From contig QJNS01000028.1 in the NCBI GenBank assembly GCA_004154925.1, positions 186,001 to 250,000 on the forward strand: 64,000 nucleotides of DNA, in the 5' to 3' direction. Numbering within the stretch: position 1 is the first letter of the stretch; each line of letters opens with the position of its first letter. A program made the position numbers and the translations under genes. The notes under the pieces were generated by a model. It saw nothing but the letters and a program-made list of their open reading frames with translations, searched no databases and had not been told where the DNA came from. Below, piece after piece: positions 59,101 to 64,000 of the stretch. Origin of the DNA: Monosporascus cannonballus. Its lineage: Eukaryota; Ascomycota; Sordariomycetes; Xylariales.

Positions 59101-60600
59101 GGAAATCTTCATATAACCATCGTTTCAATCAATAAACAATGTAATAATTTAAATTAAATACTCTAGGTGTTGGAATTTTAAGTTTGTAAACCGAATCATA
59201 TCTTATTTATTTTACTCTACTTTGTTTATTTTACTATTTCTATTATTTTATTTACGTATATAGCTTATTTGTTGTCTTAATATATTATATACGGCTAATA
59301 ATTATTGTTTCATTATAGCCTATACTTAGATTCGAACACTACATTAAATAATGTTTAGTAATTAATAACTTTAATTTTAAGAAAAATTTCCAGCATGAAA
59401 TACTTTTATATTTTTTTTATTAAAATTATCGGCTTTGCCTTATTTACTTACCTTTAATCAAAAAATAAAGCCGTAAAATATTAACAATAATTTTTAACCG
59501 CGGCAAAAGTACTTCGAAAATATAGGGGGCTATTATAACGAACCTGTTATACATCCACCTGGAGGTATAAGCAGTATCCGAAAAAGGTCTTAATTTGCAA
59601 GTAATAATAAGGCGAAAAATAATTTAATATATTCGTTAAGGAAATTTTAAGGTATTCCTTTTTTAATTAAAAAACGGTATAATTATTTTTAGCTAAGAAT
59701 TTAAATTAATAATTAAAAAGCGAAAAATTAAATAAATAATTATTTACATAAAAAACTTAAACCTTATATATCTTTTTTATTCTTTATATTTTTTATAATT
59801 TCTAAAGATTTCGAAAAATTATAATATTTATCGTTTACGAATTTCCTAGTATTTTTGGAGATTGATAAAGACCCGAGGTTTTATCCGATAAAAGGTGGAG
59901 ATCCCGAACGTCTCCAATTTCCTGGGCCTCCTTTAGGCCTAATGGAGTCCCTTTTGAGCGTAACATTATTCCTTCCTTTCCAGGATCTTTGTCCCCAAAG
60001 ATAAAAAAAGTAAGTCCTTAACCTTTTTTTTTTTTTTTGCGTTATAGCATTATATTTGACCATATTGGATAAATCTCGAAAACGTATCAAATTTTTTACT
60101 GAAAATTGTTACGAACTGATTAAATCGATTTTTTAATTTGGTTTTGAAATTATGCCGTATACGCGTTATTTCGAGAAAAAGTTTTTTTGCAAAATGTTAA
60201 AAGGTCGAAAAAGTTATTAAAACTATTTGGCGGCTAATATTTAATTTTGCAATAGGAATTATATTTCGCTTTTATCGTTTAAAAATATCCGGGCCGAAAA
60301 GTTCCGGATAAACCGAAAAAAACGTTTGATTATTTAATAATTCTAAAAATTATTTAATTATATTATTTAGTTGGATCGTTAATTTGAATAATTATATTTT
60401 AAAAAGGTGTTATTTATTTAAAGGAGACTTAAAAATATGGATAAATTAAAGGAACGAGAAAAATTGGATACGGAGAAAAATTGTAAAAAAAAAAAGCAAG
60501 CATAGTTTGCTTTAAAGCTAAATGCGTTAATGGAGGTATTTATTTTTTTCGATTAGAACGCCGTAAGGATTAATTTAAGTGGGGGACCGTTATTGCTTAC
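59101..60600. other. AT-rich RIP-mutated sequence, probably 3' LTR area of the next element
   Basis: Strongly AT-rich with stops in all frames, so likely the LTR side of the minus-strand gypsy element to the right. One GC-rich island at about 59875-60000 (ggtggagatcccgaacgtct..., ending in a run of about 16 T) stands out as unmutated. LTR borders could not be fixed. Confidence 0.45.
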
Positions 60601-63600
60601 GATTTTAGTTATATTAAAAACGGTCGGTCAGGATTCTGGCGGTAAAACGTCTTAATTAGGTTTATCGTATTTATTAAATAGTTAAATGGTTTTTACGTAT
60701 TTTTTTTAATATAAGTATTCTTTTTATTTAATTAGATATTGGATTTTACTTTTAATTATTTTAAAATCTAATATTTATTTAACTTCGTATTCGTCAGAAT
60801 TTTTTTCGAATTTTAAATTTATTTTTAACGGGGCGTTCTTAGGTATTAATTTAAATAAAGAAATATGGAAAACAGGGTATATCTTTATATTTTTAAGTAA
60901 TAACAATTTGTAATTAATTTTAGAAATAATTTCGTTAATTTTGAACAGTTTAAGCTTTTTAAAATTAAATTTATTATTAAGTTTTTTTATTTTGATTTAT
61001 AAGATATTCGAAATTACGTTTTGTTTTTGGCGTAATAAATAAACCTTATTTCCTTTCGTTAAAATTAATTTCTTAATTCTTTTTTTATTATAATACTAGG
61101 TTATCCGTTATTAAAAAAATCGCAATTTATTTTAAAGACGGGTCTGGATTATTTTGATTTTTATGGTTAATATTTTTGTTTTTGGGGTAATTATAATAAT
61201 TTTTAGTACTTTATTAAGCGGTTATTTAGGTCGTTTTATTTTTATATTATATTTATATATAATTATATAAAGAGATACGCCTATATTTTCGTTAATTAAT
61301 AAGTTATAAGCAATTTATATTAATAATAAAAGTTTTATTTAATTATTTTGCTAATAATTAACGTAATTTCGCAAATATTATTTTAAGGTTTGGTTTAATT
61401 TTTCGGTTTGGTTATCCGTTTAAAAATAATACGTTATTAAAAACTTAAATTTAATATTAATTTATTTAAAAAAGCTGGTACCGAATTTTGAAATAAATAG
61501 CGTATTTTGATTTGAAATAATTTTTTTAGGTATTTTATATTTATTAAGGTATTATTTAATAAAGGTATAAATTAATTATTTTGCCGTTATATTTTTTAAA
61601 AAAAGTAAAAAGTACTTATATTTAGTAAATTTGTTAATAATTATTTATATTTTGTCGTATTTAATTCCAATAATTAGATTTTTAAATGGAGGTAAATTTA
61701 TAATAAAATCTTAAGTTATAATATTTTATACTTTATTAGGAATGTTAGTAAATTGCAATAATCCGTAAGGCTTATAACGTATTGCTTTAGCCTTATTACA
61801 AACGTTGTAATTTTTAATAATTATTTTAACTATACGGCATAACTTAGGGAAGTTATATTTTTCTTGTAGCCGTTAAGTAATTTTAAAAATTTTTTAATAT
61901 TTATACAATAAGTTATTATAAAATTCCTTTACGAATTATTTTTATTAATCCTTAGGAACATAAATTTTGCCATAATATAATAATTAATCTTTGGGTTATC
62001 CTTTTAACTGCTAAATTTTTTTTTGTTTTTTTATATCATAGGAATTCCGGAACCGTATTAAGAGTTCGATGGTTAATTTTTTTATTATCTTATATAGATA
62101 TATAATTCTATCCTTATTATATTATAATATTTATATGCTTTTTTTGGGAATTTTAAAATCGTAATTTCCTTTACGATTAAAAATATCCGCTTAAATATTT
62201 TTTTTGATATAATATATTTTAAAGTTAAATCTAAATAAAAAAATCCACCATTTTTATGTCGTTTATTTAATTTTTAGGCTTTTATAAATCGCGTAAGATT
62301 TTTATGATTAAAGTAAATGTCGAAAGGTTTTTTTTGCTCCGCTAAAAAAAGGTTCTTATTTTTTGAAAATATTAATAATTGTTAATAACTTTTTGTCGTA
62401 AATTTGGTATTTAAGTTTTGCATTTCGGAATGTTTTAAAGTAATATATTACTGGGTATTATTTGCCGTTATTTTTTTGTTATTTTAAAATTACGCCTAAG
62501 GTATATTTTAAAGTATTTATTTTTAATTATTTCGTTTTATTTGGATTTGGCATCCTTACGATAAATCCGCTAATAATTATTTTTTTTAATTCTCGGAACG
62601 TTTTTTTTTATTTTTTCTAGAAATTTAAATTTTTTCCTAACGTATTTTTTAGTAATAAGTTTTATTAAAAGCTTAATTATATTTTTATATCCCTTAATTA
62701 GGCCGTATACGTAATCCGTAAATCCTAAAATCTATCGGATATTTGTAACGGTCGCCTTATTAAGGATAAGCCAGTTCTTAATTGCTTTTAACTTAAAACG
62801 TTAAATCTGAATTTATTCTAATATAAGAATAAATCCTAAAAAATTTAATTTCTAAATATACCATATATTTTTGGTAAGGTTAATTCGAATATTAATTTCG
62901 TTTAAAATTTTAAGTACTTAAGCGATATATTTTTTATGCTTCTTTAGGGTTTCGGAATAAATAAGGATATCGTCGAAATAGATAAATACGAATTTATCTA
63001 AGAATTATCGGAAAGTAATTATTATTAAGCTTTGAAAATTGGCGGAAGCGTTAATAAATCCTATAGGTATTACTTTATATTCGTAAAATCCATATATTAT
63101 TTTAAATACCGTTTTTTCTTTTTCTTTTTTAGCCATTTTGATACGGTAATAATTATCGCGAAAATTAAGCGCCATAAATTATTTAGCTTTGTTAGCATTT
63201 TTTTAAGATATTTATGAAAATTAAGGAATATTTATTTTTGATTATGATATTATTTAACTGTTTATAATCGATTATTTTTTGGTAAATAAGGTTTTTATCT
63301 TTATTAATTTTTTAATTGTTATTTTTGGTTTTTAATACTATAAGGATTAAATATCTAATAAAAGAATTAAAAAATTAAATATATTTTTTTAAATTTAATT
63401 ATATATTTTTCCATAAAACTTTTAACTTTTTTAAATTTATATAATAAATTTTGTAAAACTTAGGATAATTCCTTTTTTTGATAAATATCCGATAATTCTA
63501 TTAACCATATAACAATAGTTCGTAATTTCTTTTGTCCTTAAATAATTTTTTAAATTTTTGATATTCCGGAGGTACCGTAAAGATCTAATTAAGAACCCGT

Positions 63601-64000
63601 ATTTCCTTAATAATATAACAAATTTCTCGATTATTTTTATTTAATATTTCGTTTTAAGAAAATATTTGCTTTTTCCAATTAATCCGTAAATTACTGGAAT
63701 AAAGCTAAGGTATTTTTAGGATAATATCGTATCCGGGGGTGTTAACGGTATCCAGTAAAATACATTTTTAATATTTTTAAATTTATATTGGGAATTTTTC
63801 CGTTTTTCGAAAAATTCGTCCGTTTTTATAAGTAAATAAGTTGCCGTCCACCGTACGTAATTTATAAAACTTTAATTTGTATTTTTAGAAAATCTGATAT
63901 TTTTCCGTTATTCCAAAAAAAATAAAATTATTTTTTATTCCGGAATTAATTATGGCCTTAAATATTTTGCCTTTATATCGGAAGAAGATTTTAATTTAGT
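60601..64000 (-). pseudogene. Chromodomain Ty3/gypsy pol relic, minus strand, cut by window edge
   Basis: In element direction: RT with an intact YFDDILIYS box (62950-63005) and the following FLGF motif, RNase H region, integrase with TDNQTEKLNQTLK (about 61390-61440), a KKLGPFKI-type GPY/F segment (about 61020), and a chromodomain (EYEVK*ILDF) at about 60650-60800. Stops from RIP throughout. The sequence differs from elements A-E, so it is a separate chromovirus family. Its 5' half lies right of the window. Confidence 0.78.

Overview
The window looks like part of a filamentous ascomycete (Pezizomycotina) chromosome. The evidence is short introns with fungal splice sites, housekeeping genes of clear fungal type, and retrotransposons destroyed by C-to-T / G-to-A mutation on both strands, the signature of repeat-induced point mutation (RIP). 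The species cannot be fixed from sequence alone. The layout is sharply two-part: AT-rich transposon blocks at about 1-42912 and 59100-64000, and a gene island of normal base composition between them.

Left block (1-42912). It is a stack of nested, RIP-mutated elements. A repeat of unknown class (6932-7188, resuming at 21173) is split by Ty3/gypsy element A (7189-21172, minus strand, target-site duplication AGATG). Element A's own 5' LTR is split by a small unmutated 143-bp solo LTR (14236-14378, TSD TAATG) and by a second gypsy element B (14474-21132, TSD CCGAC). Subtracting both insertions leaves a 5' LTR of exactly 417 bp, the length of A's 3' LTR. Further right, a Ty1/copia element (22987-35292, TSD TATAC) is split inside its RNase H domain by gypsy element C (27676-34539, plus strand, TSD TAGCG). 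Element E (35493-42162, minus) has mismatched LTRs and no visible TSD. A Tc1/mariner relic (42163-42912) closes the block. The gypsy copies carry a relic antisense reading frame between pol and the 3' LTR, and several LTRs carry 35-36-bp tandem repeats of variable copy number.

Gene island (about 42913-59100). In order: a secreted GH16 glucanase-like enzyme (minus); about 2.6 kb with no recognisable gene; BFR2/AATF, a small-subunit ribosome biogenesis factor (minus); IND1, a mitochondrial P-loop Fe-S protein for complex I assembly (plus, divergent from BFR2); SPF30, a Tudor-domain splicing factor (minus); a 564-bp non-autonomous TIR element with a TA duplication; a lectin-like gene or relic; and a two-gene system at the right edge.

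That edge pair is the main discovery. A 282-residue fungal gasdermin-like protein (55412-56260, plus) lies tail-to-tail, 62 bp apart, with a 718-residue protein made of about 11 ankyrin repeats fused to a subtilisin-type protease (56323-58634, minus). By analogy with Podospora HET-Q1/HET-Q2, the protease probably removes the acidic C-terminal tail of the gasdermin and so releases a membrane-pore cell-death effector, with the ankyrin array acting as the sensor.

Right block (59100-64000). It is AT-rich and RIP-mutated, and contains the 3' half of a minus-strand chromodomain Ty3/gypsy element that runs off the window.
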